From: DATMTS01 sp035564555
GTDB taxonomy: Bacteria; Actinomycetota; Actinomycetes; Actinomycetales; Microbacteriaceae
Direction: 5' to 3'
Assembly (NCBI GenBank): GCA_035564555.1
Contig: DATMTS010000106.1
Location: forward strand, 117,346 to 181,345
DNA: 64,000 nt
Shown here: positions 8,595 through 17,309 of the stretch, piece after piece
Layout of the letters: each line of letters begins with the position of its first letter
Position numbering within the stretch: the stretch's first letter is position 1
Made by a program: the position numbers and the translations under genes
Notes under the pieces: generated by a model
Database searches by the model: none
Told to the model about the DNA's origin: nothing
What the model saw: only the letters and a program-made list of their open reading frames with translations

Positions 8595-9470
8595 GTGATC
8601 CGCACCGGCGTTCGACACGAGATGGCCATCCGTCACCTGACGGTGGCGGCCACCGTACGGCTGACCCCGAACATGGTTCGCGTCACCCTGACCGGCGACG
8701 AGCTCACCGGCTTCGTCAGCCTCGGGCCCACCGACCACGTGAAGCTGTTCTTCCCCGACCCGGCGACCGGCGTGCTGACGACGCCGCAGCTCACGCCCGA
8801 CGGCGTGCGGCGGCCGACCGACGCGGTGATCATCTCCCGCGACTACACCCCCCGGGCGTTCCGAGCGGATGCCGCCGGCGGACCGGAGTTGGACGTCGAC
8901 TTCGTGCTGCACCCTTCGACCGACTCGCGCGGCGCCGGCGCGGAGGGCGGCATCGCGGCCGGCGAGGACGCGAACGGTGGGCCGGCGTCGGCGTGGGCGA
9001 GCCGCGCACAGGCGGGCGATCCACTGGCGGTAGCGGGGCCGCGCGGGTCGCGCCTGGTTCCGGACGACGCCGAGAACGTCGTGCTGATCGCTGACGAGAC
9101 CGCGTTGCCGGCCTTCTCGCGCTGGCTGGAACTGCTGCCGGCCGAAGCCCGGATCACCGGCATCCTCGACGTAGCCGACGAGGATGCCGAGGCGTACCTC
9201 ACGCACGAGCAGCGCGCCAGGGCATCCATCGAGGTGCTCTACCGTATCGACGGCCCCGGCCAGCTCGAGGAGTCGGTGCGCTCACTCGATCTCGACGACG
9301 ACACGTATGTGTGGGCCGCAGGCGAGGCGAACGGGCTGGTGCCGGTCAGGCGGTATCTACGACACGAACTCGGAATCGAGAATGACCGCCTCTCGGTCGA
9401 GGGCTATTGGAGGCGCGGGGTCACGAATCTCGACCATCACGCGCCGATCGATCCCAGCGATCCGGACTGA
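8595..9470 (+). CDS. Siderophore-interacting protein (FAD/NAD(P)H ferric reductase family)
   Basis: A 291-residue ViuB/YqjH-type flavoprotein. SRDYTPRAFR is the R-x-Y-T-x-R FAD-binding motif. VDFVLHPS, then WASRAQAGDPLAVAGPRGS and LIADETALPAF follow in the family order. YVWAAGEANGLVPVRRYLRHELG is the C-terminal SIP domain signature. These cytosolic enzymes release iron from imported ferric siderophores by reduction. GTG at 8595 is chosen because GGAGGGG lies just upstream; an ATG at 8622 is the alternative. It is divergent from the methyltransferase, and no siderophore transporter is nearby. Confidence 0.9.
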   Translation: MIRTGVRHEMAIRHLTVAATVRLTPNMVRVTLTGDELTGFVSLGPTDHVKLFFPDPATGVLTTPQLTPDGVRRPTDAVIISRDYTPRAFRADAAGGPELDVDFVLHPSTDSRGAGAEGGIAAGEDANGGPASAWASRAQAGDPLAVAGPRGSRLVPDDAENVVLIADETALPAFSRWLELLPAEARITGILDVADEDAEAYLTHEQRARASIEVLYRIDGPGQLEESVRSLDLDDDTYVWAAGEANGLVPVRRYLRHELGIENDRLSVEGYWRRGVTNLDHHAPIDPSDPD

Positions 9471-9510
9471 CCGCGCAGGCGGTTAAGCGGTTCGGGTCAG
9501 CGGTTCGGCG

Positions 9511-10476
9511 TCAACGGTGCCGATGGTCCTCGATACGGGCGCGCGGTGCACGGCGCGGCGGCATGATTCCGGATGCCAGCACCAGGCGCACCACCCGCTG
9601 ACGCTGGCCGGGCCACGGTTCGAGCAGTTCGAGCATGCCGTCGTCGTCGACCGGGGTGCCGATCAACACCTGTCCGACGATCGCCGCAAGCGAGTAGTCG
9701 CCAAAGCTCACCGCGTCGGGATCGCCGTGCGCTCGCTGCGCCGTCTCCGCCGCGGTCCACACCCCGATTCCGGGCAGCGAGCGCATCGCGGTTCTCGCCT
9801 TGTCGGCTTCGGCACGATCGTGCCGGGTCGTGCGTTCCAAGGCATCGGCCACCCCTGCGGCGCCGACGATGGTTCGGGCGCGACCGGGATCGATGCCGGC
9901 CGTGTGCCATTCCCACGAAGGGATGCGCTGCACCGTTTCGGCGGCCGGGCAGACCCGCATGCCCTCGGGAGCCGGTCCGGGTGCCGGGTCGCCGAAGCGG
10001 CGCACCATGCGTGACCAGCATCGGTACGCGTCGAGACTCGTCACGCGCTGCTCGATCACGGCGGGCATCAGCGCTTCGAAGACACGGCGTGTGCGCGTCA
10101 GACGCAGGCCGGCACGACGCCGACGAACCTCGACCAGCACCGGATATGCCGAGACGTCGAGCTCTGCCCAGTCGTCGCCGGCTCCGAGCAACTCAGGCAC
10201 CCCGTCGATCGCCCACTGCGCCCCCGGCCCCCAGGCGACGGCCTCGACCTCGCGCGAGGATTGCGTCAGGTACACGGTGGCCGGCCCGAACGGGGTGCCG
10301 AACGTGCGCCACAGGCCACCCGGTTCCCAGCGAGCCGTCGGGTCGCCGGTGCCACGCACCAGCGGCCCGAGAGTTGCGCGGAGGTCGACTGGACGTAATG
10401 GCGCGTACCGGGTGGCCAGGTGCGGGGCGGGCTCCGGTTCGACCGCCGCAACGGGGGCCGACGGCAACCTGCTCAT
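9511..10476 (-). CDS. AlkA-like DNA-3-methyladenine glycosylase II
   Basis: A 321-residue protein with a helix-hairpin-helix-GPD core in the C-terminal half. The hairpin is LPGIGVWTAAETAQRAHGDP. It is followed by AVSFGDYSLA, whose Asp matches the catalytic aspartate of AlkA/MpgII enzymes. The N-terminal 100 residues are the AlkA-like region. These enzymes excise alkylated purines in base excision repair. It converges on the siderophore-interacting gene with a 40-base gap. No ada gene is nearby. Confidence 0.88.
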   Translation of the reverse strand: MSRLPSAPVAAVEPEPAPHLATRYAPLRPVDLRATLGPLVRGTGDPTARWEPGGLWRTFGTPFGPATVYLTQSSREVEAVAWGPGAQWAIDGVPELLGAGDDWAELDVSAYPVLVEVRRRRAGLRLTRTRRVFEALMPAVIEQRVTSLDAYRCWSRMVRRFGDPAPGPAPEGMRVCPAAETVQRIPSWEWHTAGIDPGRARTIVGAAGVADALERTTRHDRAEADKARTAMRSLPGIGVWTAAETAQRAHGDPDAVSFGDYSLAAIVGQVLIGTPVDDDGMLELLEPWPGQRQRVVRLVLASGIMPPRRAPRARIEDHRHR

Positions 10477-10547
10477 GCTGACAGGGTACGGGCATCCGCC
10501 GACCGCGACCGTTGCCCGATTCAGAGCCGAGCGGTACCGTATCCGGC

Positions 10548-11921
10548 ATGACTGATGCTCATTTCATGGATCTCGACGCCGTCGACCGGCTCCGCGACCG
10601 CGTCTCGGGCGTCGTATTGGTGCGCGGCGACGACGGCATCGCTGACGAGGTCGCCTGTTTCAACGTCGCCGTCTCCCACGACCCGCAGCTCGTCGTCGGA
10701 GTCGCGAGCGAACAAGACGTGGTCGAGGCCGTGCGGTTCGCCGCCGAGCACGAGCTGCCGGTGGCGGTGCACTCCACCGGGCACGGCGCATACCGACCGA
10801 TCGCATCCGGTCTGGTCATCGCCACGAGGCGATTGAACACCCTGTCCGTCGACCCCGGAACCCGCCTTGCTCGCATCGGCGCCGGGCTGCGTTGGTCGGC
10901 GGTGATCGACGCGGCCGCCCCGTACGGATTGGCGCCGGTGACCGGTTCGTCACCGACCGTCGGCGCCGTCGGCTACGCGCTCGGCGGCGGCATCGGCCCG
11001 CTCAATCGCAGTCACGGCATGACCTCGGATTGGATCCGCGGCTTCCGGGTGGTCACCGGCTCGGGTGAACTCGTGACCGCGAACGCCGACGAGCACGCCG
11101 ACCTGTTCTGGGCGCTGCGCGGCGGAAAGGTCGGTCTCGGCGTGGTGACCGAAATGACCCTCGAACTGGCCGAGTTGCCCACCCTGTACGGTGGCGGGCT
11201 CTTCTACGACGGCAGCGACGACATCCGAGCGGCCCTGAACGCCTGGATCCGCTGGCTGCCGAGCCTGCCCGAGAATGCGACCACCTCCGTGGCGTTGCTG
11301 CGGCTGCCTGACCTTCCGATGCTGCCGCCGCCGCTGCGAGGTCGCACGCTGCTGCATGTTCGATTCGCCTACCCGGGAGACGAGACAGAGGGTGCTCGTC
11401 TGCTGCAGCCGATGCGCGACGTCCTGCCGCCGTATCTCGACACGGTCGAGCAGATACCCGCAACGGCGATGGGCAACATCCACAATGACCCGCACGACCC
11501 GTCACCGAGCTGGACGCATGGTGTCATGCTCACCGATTTCGACCATGACCTGGCCGCTCTGCTGCTCGATCGACTCGGACCGGACGTCGACTCGCCGTTC
11601 CTCGCCGTCGAAGTGCGAGGCATCGGCGGCAAGCTCGGCGTCGACCACCCGTCCGGCACCGCGGCAGGCGGACGCGAGGCGGCCTTCATCCTGACGCTGA
11701 TCGCCGTCGGACCGGTCGCCTTTCAACCGCACATCCCGCAGGCTGTGGCCGACAACGTCTTCCGAGCCGCTTCGGCGTGGCTGGCGCCGGTGACCAACAT
11801 CAACTTCGCGGGCGACCCGACGCTGCCCGAGACACTCGCCATCGCCTGGCGACCCGACATGGCGGAACGGCTGGCAACCGTGCGCGCCAGCTACGATCCC
11901 CGCGGGGTCCTGCTGCGCTGA
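10548..11921 (+). CDS. FAD-binding oxidoreductase (BBE-like / VAO family)
   Basis: A 457-residue flavoprotein. The FAD-binding_4 domain covers about residues 30-200, with VAVHSTGHGAYRP carrying the likely His for 8-alpha-histidyl flavin attachment and SPTVGAVGYALGGGIG after it. The BBE tail is AERLATVRASYDPRGVLLR at the very C-terminus. In bicovalent BBE enzymes the second flavin link is a Cys ahead of PTVG; here it is Ser, so only a single covalent link is expected. ATG at 10548 begins MTDAHFMDLDAVDRL. It is divergent from the alkA-like gene. Typical substrates are sugars, alcohols or oxidised aromatics; none can be assigned. Confidence 0.85.
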   Translation: MTDAHFMDLDAVDRLRDRVSGVVLVRGDDGIADEVACFNVAVSHDPQLVVGVASEQDVVEAVRFAAEHELPVAVHSTGHGAYRPIASGLVIATRRLNTLSVDPGTRLARIGAGLRWSAVIDAAAPYGLAPVTGSSPTVGAVGYALGGGIGPLNRSHGMTSDWIRGFRVVTGSGELVTANADEHADLFWALRGGKVGLGVVTEMTLELAELPTLYGGGLFYDGSDDIRAALNAWIRWLPSLPENATTSVALLRLPDLPMLPPPLRGRTLLHVRFAYPGDETEGARLLQPMRDVLPPYLDTVEQIPATAMGNIHNDPHDPSPSWTHGVMLTDFDHDLAALLLDRLGPDVDSPFLAVEVRGIGGKLGVDHPSGTAAGGREAAFILTLIAVGPVAFQPHIPQAVADNVFRAASAWLAPVTNINFAGDPTLPETLAIAWRPDMAERLATVRASYDPRGVLLR

Positions 11922-11952
11922 ACACCTCGCGGCGACGTTGCGGGGCCGGTCA

Positions 11953-12501
11953 TCATCGCCAGAGGCTGGGCGCGGCGGCGCGTGTCGCGGGAAGCGTCGC
12001 GTCGGCGCCCCAGCGCACCAGCCACTCCGGAACGCCGTCGTCGGCGGGCACGGGGCCCACGGCGTCCAGGAGTTCGGGCAGGCTGACCGTTCCGCCGCTG
12101 CGCTTCAAGAACCGGCCACGGATGAACGCCTGGGCGAAGATCTCGCCGTCCACCACCGCGCGCTGCTCCACGTAGACCGCCTTCTCGTCGTAGCCGAGGA
12201 TGCGGGATTCCACGATGAAGCGCTGCCCCAGGGTCAGCGACTTGCGAAACGTGATCGTCTCGGAGGCGACGACCGGGTACCAGCGGCGCTCTTTGAAGAT
12301 CTGCCAGATGCCGCTGCGGTGCAGCAGGTCGAACCGGCCGATGTCGAAGATCGAGAGGTACACGCCGTTGTTCATGTGCTTCAGGATGTCGAGGTCGGTG
12401 GGAAGCACGCGAAACCGGGTGCGTACCACCTCGTAGTGGCCTACCCGGCGCCCGAAGCGGGAGATCAGGGCGTGGAGCATCGTTCGAAACAGCATGTGCA
12501 C
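11953..12501 (-). CDS. Hotdog-fold thioesterase family protein
   Basis: A 182-residue protein with the 4HBT-like hotdog signature: FRVLPTDLDILKHMNNGVYLSIFDIGRFDLL, then VASETITFRKSLTLGQRF. The Asp-x-x-x-H-x-N-N spacing matches acyl-CoA thioesterases of the THEM6/PaaI-like group. Members cleave acyl-CoA thioesters in the cytosol. It is followed in the same orientation by the prpC-prpD group, consistent with an acyl-CoA role, though the 130-base gap means co-transcription is uncertain. An internal ATG six bases in is an equally good start. Confidence 0.82.
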   Translation of the reverse strand: MHMLFRTMLHALISRFGRRVGHYEVVRTRFRVLPTDLDILKHMNNGVYLSIFDIGRFDLLHRSGIWQIFKERRWYPVVASETITFRKSLTLGQRFIVESRILGYDEKAVYVEQRAVVDGEIFAQAFIRGRFLKRSGGTVSLPELLDAVGPVPADDGVPEWLVRWGADATLPATRAAAPSLWR

Positions 12502-12632
12502 CCGGTCATGCTAACCGCGCTGCGAGAGGGAGGCATCCTCGCTGTCGAATCGGCACAAGCCCCGTCGCCGAAGGGGACGCGCATGTGCACGATCTCGACG
12601 GAATCACCCGGTCGCGGTGGGCCGAGCCCGAC

Positions 12633-13757
12633 TCATTCGAGGTGACGCTCGGCCTCACCGTTGTACTGCGACAACGGACGGATCAGCGCATTCGACGACA
12701 ACTGCTCGATGATGTGAGCCGTCCAGCCGGTCACGCGCGCGGCCGCGAACAGGGGTGTGAAGGTCTGTGTGTCGAATCCCATCAGGCTGTATGCCGGCCC
12801 GCTGGGGTAGTCCAGGTTCGGCTTGATGTTCTTGTGCTCGGCCATGCCGCGCTCGAGCGCCATGTACAGCTCGAGCATGTCCTGTCGGTCGTAGTGCTCG
12901 ACCAAGCGCTCCAATGCCGCCTTCATCGTGGGAACACGGGAATCGCCGTTCTTGTAGACCCGGTGGCCGAACCCCATGATCTTGCGCTTCTCGGCGAGCG
13001 CGGCATCCAGCCACGCCTCGACCCGGTCGGCCGAGCCGATCTCGTCGAACGCGACCATCACGGCCTCGTTGGCACCGCCGTGCAGGGGCCCCTTCAGCGC
13101 GCCGATCGCGCCGACCACGGCGGAGTAGGCGTCTGACAGCGTCGACGCGATGACGCGCGCGGTGAACGTGGACGCGTTGAACGAGTGCTCCGCGTACAGC
13201 ACCAGCGAGACCCGGAAGGCGTCGACCACGACGTCGTCGGGCACCTCGCCGAAGGTCATGTGCAAGAAGTTGCTCGCATAGTCCAGGTCGTCGCGCGGTG
13301 CGACGAGGTCGAGGCCGTGTCGTCGGCGCTGATCGTAGGCGACGATGGCCGGCAGTTGTGCGAACAGGTGCACCGCCTTCGGATAGGTGCGCGCGAAGAC
13401 ATCCTTGGTCTCGCCGAACATCACGTCGGGGTCGTCGGCGCCGATGACGCTGACGGCGGTGCGCAGCACATCCATCGGATGGGCCGTCGTCGGCAGGTCG
13501 TCGACGGCCCGGCGCACGTTGTCGGCGATGCCGCGCTGGCCGCGTTCGAGCGCTTCGAACTCCTCAAGCTGATCGGCGCTAGGCAGTTCGCCGTGCCAGA
13601 GCAGGTAGGCGACCTCTTCGAACGAGCAGTTCGCGGCGAGCTCCTGCACCGGGTATCCGCGGTAGAGCAGGGAGTTCGTTTCCGGATTGACGCTGGAGAT
13701 CGCCGTCGTGTCGACGACGACGCCGGCCAGGCCCTTGCGGATGTCGGTGTCGGTCAT
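12633..13757 (-). CDS. prpC: 2-methylcitrate synthase / citrate synthase
   Basis: A 374-residue short-form (type I dimer) citrate synthase. The N-terminus GLAGVVVDTTAISSVNPETN and LYRGYPVQELA is typical of the methylcitrate synthase branch. Catalytic His lies in LKGPLHGGANEAV and GFGHRVYKNGDSR. The C-terminus ends SNALIRPLSQYNGEAER. It condenses propionyl-CoA (or acetyl-CoA) with oxaloacetate. It is downstream of prpD with a 69-base gap, and ATG at 13757 has AAGGAGC upstream. The adjacent prpD supports a methylcitrate role. Confidence 0.92.
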   Translation of the reverse strand: MTDTDIRKGLAGVVVDTTAISSVNPETNSLLYRGYPVQELAANCSFEEVAYLLWHGELPSADQLEEFEALERGQRGIADNVRRAVDDLPTTAHPMDVLRTAVSVIGADDPDVMFGETKDVFARTYPKAVHLFAQLPAIVAYDQRRRHGLDLVAPRDDLDYASNFLHMTFGEVPDDVVVDAFRVSLVLYAEHSFNASTFTARVIASTLSDAYSAVVGAIGALKGPLHGGANEAVMVAFDEIGSADRVEAWLDAALAEKRKIMGFGHRVYKNGDSRVPTMKAALERLVEHYDRQDMLELYMALERGMAEHKNIKPNLDYPSGPAYSLMGFDTQTFTPLFAAARVTGWTAHIIEQLSSNALIRPLSQYNGEAERHLE

Positions 13758-13800
13758 GATGCTCCTTGTGGGGTCAGGTCTCGAACGGGGTGCTCACGTG

Positions 13801-13819
13801 GCCGGGCGGTCGGCCCGGC
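13801..13819 (-). terminator. Small hairpin between prpD and prpC
   Basis: A six-base GC stem (GCCGGG / CCCGGC) with a seven-base loop lies just after the prpD stop on the transcribed strand. It has no U-run, so partial attenuation or mRNA processing is more likely than full termination. Confidence 0.3.
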
Positions 13820-13826
13820 GCGCGGG

Positions 13827-15365
13827 TCAGAACAGGCCTCGCGGGCTCTCCACGGAGGCGAGCACGCCGTGCCGCGCGGTGAAGCTCAGCTCGCAGAGTT
13901 CCTCGGCGGCGAGGGAGGGAAGGCGCTGGGCGACGTCGAGGAAGCGCTCGATCTCCTGCGCCTCGAGCACATCGGCGGCGAGGGTGCGGAACTTGTTCAC
14001 GTAATCCGCGCGGGTGAACGGCCGTGCGCCCAGCGGGTGCGCGTCTGCCACCGCGATCTCCTCGACGATGCGCGAGCCGTCGGTCATCGTGATCTCGATT
14101 CGTCCGCCGAACGCCTTCTCGGCCGGATCGAGGGAATGGTAGCGCCGAGTCCACTCCGGATCCTCCTCGGTGCGCACCTTCTGCCACAGCTCCACGGTGT
14201 CCGGCCGGGCGGCGCGCTCGGGTGCGTAGGAAGCGACGTGATCCCAGGTGCCGTCTTGCAGCGCAACCGTGAAGATGTAGGGGATGGAGTGATCGAGCGT
14301 CTCGCGGGATGCCTTCGGGTCGTACTTCTGCGGGTCGTTCGCCCCGGAACCGATCACGAAGTGCGTGTGGTGGCTGGTGTGCAGCACTATCGAGGCCACC
14401 AGCTCGGGCTTCTCGAAGATGAGCGAGTAGTCGTTGTGCAGCTTTCGGGCCAGGTCGATCCAGGCCTGCGCCTGATATTCCGCCGAGTGTTCCTTGGTGT
14501 AGCTGTCCAGGATGGCCCGCTTGGCCTCGCCCCGCTCCGGGAGCGGAACGTCGTATGCGGCGTCGGGCCCGTCGAGCAGCCAGGCGATGACGCCGTCCTC
14601 GCCCTCGTAGATCGGGGTCGGGCTGGTCTCGCCGCGCATCGCACGGTCGACCGCCTCCACCGCCATCTTGCCTGCGAACGCCGGCGCGTAGGCCTTCCAG
14701 CTCGAGATCTCGCCCTTGCGCGACTGGCGGGTGGCGGTCGTGGTATGCAGCGCCTGACCGATCGAGAAGAAGATCGTCTCGGGCTCGAGCCCGAGCAGGG
14801 TGCCGATGCCCGCGGCAGCGGACGGGCCCAGATGCGCCACGTGGTCGATCTTGTGCTCGTGCAGGCTGATCGCCTTCGCCAAGTCGATCTGGATCTCGTA
14901 GCCGGTCGCGATCCCGCGCACCAGGTCGCGTCCGGTGAGACCTCGTTCGGTGGCGAGATGCTGGGCGACCGCGGTGATCGGCGGGATGTTGTCGCCGGGA
15001 TGCGAGTACTCGGCGGCGAGGAAGGTGTCGTGGTAGTCAAGCTCGCGCACCGCGACCCCGTTGGCCCAGGCCGCCCACTCCACCGATACCCGGCGCGCGG
15101 CATCCGTACCCACGACGGTCGAACCCGTTCCGCCGATCGAGACCGGGTGCGCCAGTGCCTGCGAGCGGGCCGCGACCACGGGATGCCGACACAGCGACGC
15201 TGCCGAGACCGCCGCATTGTCGATCACCCGGTTCACCACCATGTCGGCGACCTCGTCGGTGACCTCGACCGGGTCGGCCGCGACCTCGGCCAGAGCCCAG
15301 GCCAATTGGCCGGCGCGAGCGAGGTTCTCGTCACTGCGATGTGTGCGCGTGTGGTGGATCTTCAC
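13827..15365 (-). CDS. prpD: 2-methylcitrate dehydratase (MmgE/PrpD family)
   Basis: A 512-residue MmgE/PrpD protein. N-terminal helical domain segments AASLCRHPVVAARSQALAHP and the WAAWANGVAVRELDYHDTFL block carry the conserved D-Y-x-D-T active-site motif. HPGDNIPPITAVAQ and ISSWKAYAPAFAGKMAVEAVDRA follow in the expected order. The enzyme dehydrates 2-methylcitrate to 2-methylaconitate. The start is GTG at 15365. It lies directly upstream of prpC. The 2-methylisocitrate lyase gene prpB, usually between or beside them, is absent here. Confidence 0.93.
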   Translation of the reverse strand: MKIHHTRTHRSDENLARAGQLAWALAEVAADPVEVTDEVADMVVNRVIDNAAVSAASLCRHPVVAARSQALAHPVSIGGTGSTVVGTDAARRVSVEWAAWANGVAVRELDYHDTFLAAEYSHPGDNIPPITAVAQHLATERGLTGRDLVRGIATGYEIQIDLAKAISLHEHKIDHVAHLGPSAAAGIGTLLGLEPETIFFSIGQALHTTTATRQSRKGEISSWKAYAPAFAGKMAVEAVDRAMRGETSPTPIYEGEDGVIAWLLDGPDAAYDVPLPERGEAKRAILDSYTKEHSAEYQAQAWIDLARKLHNDYSLIFEKPELVASIVLHTSHHTHFVIGSGANDPQKYDPKASRETLDHSIPYIFTVALQDGTWDHVASYAPERAARPDTVELWQKVRTEEDPEWTRRYHSLDPAEKAFGGRIEITMTDGSRIVEEIAVADAHPLGARPFTRADYVNKFRTLAADVLEAQEIERFLDVAQRLPSLAAEELCELSFTARHGVLASVESPRGLF

Positions 15366-15440
15366 ACACGCAAACCTACCCGTTCGGGGGCACGTCGCGC
15401 CGATGCGGCATCCCCGCTTCCTCTGCTGTGGATCCGAGGA

Positions 15441-16274
15441 TCAGAGGAAGATGTCGGGGAAGAGGTCGTTCTCGTCGACGCCGGGTGAGTACTGAGACAG
15501 GTCGGTGACGCCCGCCTCCGCGAGCACGTCTTCGACGATCAGGGCCCGGCCCGAGTACGACTGCGCCGGCTTGGTCAGCACCTCGTACGCGGCATCCGCG
15601 TAGATCTCCGGGGTCCGACTCTTGGCCAGCAGGGCCTCGCCGCCCAGGATGTTGGCGACGGCCGCCGTCTTGATCGTCGTGCGCGGCCACAGCGTGTTCG
15701 CGGCGATGCCGTCGGCGGCGAACTCGGCGGCGAGTCCGAGCGTCACCAGAGACATCCCGTACTTGGCAAGCGTGTAGCCGGTGTGCGCCCCGAGCCACTT
15801 GGGGTCGAGGTTGATCGGTGGGCTGAGCGAGAGGATGTGCGGATTCTCGGCCTGTTTCAGGTGCGGGATCGCGGCTCTGGAGAGCATGAAGGTGCCGCGC
15901 ACGTTGACGTCCTGCATCAGGTCGTAGCGCTTCTGCGGCAGGTCGAGCGTGCGCGCGAGAGTGATCACGCTGGCGTTGTTCACGACGACGTCGATGCCAC
16001 CGAATGCGCCGACGGTCTCGATCACGGCGCGGGCGATGTCGTCGTCGTTGCGCACATCGCCGACCACGGGCAGCGCCCGGCCGCCCGCTGCACGGATCAG
16101 CTCGGCCGCGGTGTGGATGGTGCCCTGCAAGCGCGGATCGGGCGTGTCGGTCTTCGCGAGCAGGGCGATGTTCGCGCCGTCACGTGCCGCGCGAACGGCG
16201 ATCGCCAGGCCGATGCCGCGGCTGCCGCCGGACATCAGGATCGTCTTGCCTGCCAGCGGCGCGGTGGATGTCAT
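15441..16274 (-). CDS. SDR family oxidoreductase (HSDL2 / citronellol-dehydrogenase type)
   Basis: A 277-residue short-chain dehydrogenase. The Rossmann motif is GGSRGIGLAI, the NNAS motif is in VVVNNASVITL, and catalytic Tyr/Lys lie in YTLAKYG. The run LSLSPPINLDPKWLGAHTGYTLAKYGMS is characteristic of the HSDL2-like branch, which acts on acyl or terpenoid alcohols. It sits upstream of prpD in the same direction with a 75-base gap. That suggests a fatty acid or branched-chain acyl oxidation role, but this is inference from context. Confidence 0.87.
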   Translation of the reverse strand: MTSTAPLAGKTILMSGGSRGIGLAIAVRAARDGANIALLAKTDTPDPRLQGTIHTAAELIRAAGGRALPVVGDVRNDDDIARAVIETVGAFGGIDVVVNNASVITLARTLDLPQKRYDLMQDVNVRGTFMLSRAAIPHLKQAENPHILSLSPPINLDPKWLGAHTGYTLAKYGMSLVTLGLAAEFAADGIAANTLWPRTTIKTAAVANILGGEALLAKSRTPEIYADAAYEVLTKPAQSYSGRALIVEDVLAEAGVTDLSQYSPGVDENDLFPDIFL

Positions 16275-16384
16275 GGGGCCCGCCTTCTCTTAGGTTGATT
16301 CGGTGGTCGAGTAGCCGACGAGGAACGAGGGCGGGTACCCAGACCGGGAGACGGTCGGTCTATACGGCTGCTCATTCGTCGCGC

Positions 16385-17164
16385 CTATTCGACCCGCGGC
16401 CGAGTGGCCTTGGCGACGAACGCGGCGACGCGGGCGCGGGCATCCGGAGTGTCGAAGGCGGCGCCGATCGTGCGCGCCTCGTCGTCGAGACCATCGGAGT
16501 ACGAGCGGCCGACGCCGGTTCGCACGAGTCGCTTCGCCTGACCGAACGCACCGGTCGCCCCGCTCAGCCAGTGTCTCGCGACGGCATGCGCACGCGCCGC
16601 GAGGTCTGCGGATGGCACCACCTCGGCGACGAGCCCCCACTCCAGCGCCTCCGGGGCCGACAGCATCCGGTCGGTCAGCAGCAGTTCCAGCGCGCGCCGA
16701 GCGCCCACGGCCTGCGGCAGCAGCGTGCTCACCCCGCAGTCCGGCGTCAGCCCGATGTCCGCGTACTTCGACACGAACCGGGCCGTGTCGCCGGCGACGA
16801 TGTAGTCCGCCACCAGCATGAAGCCGAGACCGCCGCCGGCGACCACGCCCTGCACTGCGGCCACGATCGGTTTCGGCATCTGTGCGAACGTCGAATGCCC
16901 GTCATGGATGGCGTCGGCGAACTCCGCGATCCGAGCACCGGTGTCGCCCAGCGAAGCCATCGCCGCGATGTCGCCGCCGGCGCAGAACGCGGGGCCGGTC
17001 GCGTCGAAGAGCACGGCCTGCACGTCGTCCCGCTCGGCGATCTCGTGGGCGATCTCCCGCCAGCGCTGCGCGGCGTCTGCATCGATCGCATTCAGGCTCT
17101 TCGGACGGTTCAGGGTGAGGTGCGCGAGCCCGTCGCGCACCTCGAAGAGGATGCCGTCGCTCAC
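16385..17164 (-). CDS. Enoyl-CoA hydratase/isomerase family protein
   Basis: A 259-residue crotonase-fold protein. TLNRPKSLNAIDADAAQRW and the oxyanion-hole segments GPAFCAGGDIAAMA and VAAVQGVVAGGGLGFMLVADY are present. GLTPDCGVSTLLPQAVGARRALELLLT holds the position of the second catalytic Glu, but Asp (PDCG) replaces the usual E-x-G. It may therefore be an isomerase or another crotonase activity rather than a simple hydratase. GTG at 17164 is chosen because AGAGGA precedes it; the frame is open to 17221. It is co-directional with the SDR and prp genes. Confidence 0.85.
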   Translation of the reverse strand: MSDGILFEVRDGLAHLTLNRPKSLNAIDADAAQRWREIAHEIAERDDVQAVLFDATGPAFCAGGDIAAMASLGDTGARIAEFADAIHDGHSTFAQMPKPIVAAVQGVVAGGGLGFMLVADYIVAGDTARFVSKYADIGLTPDCGVSTLLPQAVGARRALELLLTDRMLSAPEALEWGLVAEVVPSADLAARAHAVARHWLSGATGAFGQAKRLVRTGVGRSYSDGLDDEARTIGAAFDTPDARARVAAFVAKATRPRVE

Positions 17165-17309
17165 GCCGTCGTCCTCTCTGCCCCGTGCCGCCGGAACCCG
17201 AACCGACGAAGCCCGTGCCAACGGAGCCCGTGCCTTCGAGCGCGATCGCCCCCGCTCGAGCGCGCTGAGCGCAGCGAAGGCATCGGGCGCATCGGCGAGG
17301 CCGGGCGCA

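Noticed and set aside
3927..9206. A single 1759-codon reading frame covering putA and running past it
   Set aside because: The putA start at 7826 has a good ribosome site; the upstream part is antisense to the siderophore-interacting gene and overlaps the methyltransferase in another frame. Long spurious frames are expected at this GC content.
13185..15488. A 767-codon open frame antisense to prpC and prpD
   Set aside because: Its translation is low-complexity Arg/Asp/Val-rich with no domain, while both strands' known genes account for the region.
16275..16384. Remnant of a GGTCGAGTAGC-type dispersed repeat
   Set aside because: TGGTCGAGTAGCCGACGAGG looks similar to repeats I recall from this bacterial family, but one partial copy is not enough to support a feature.
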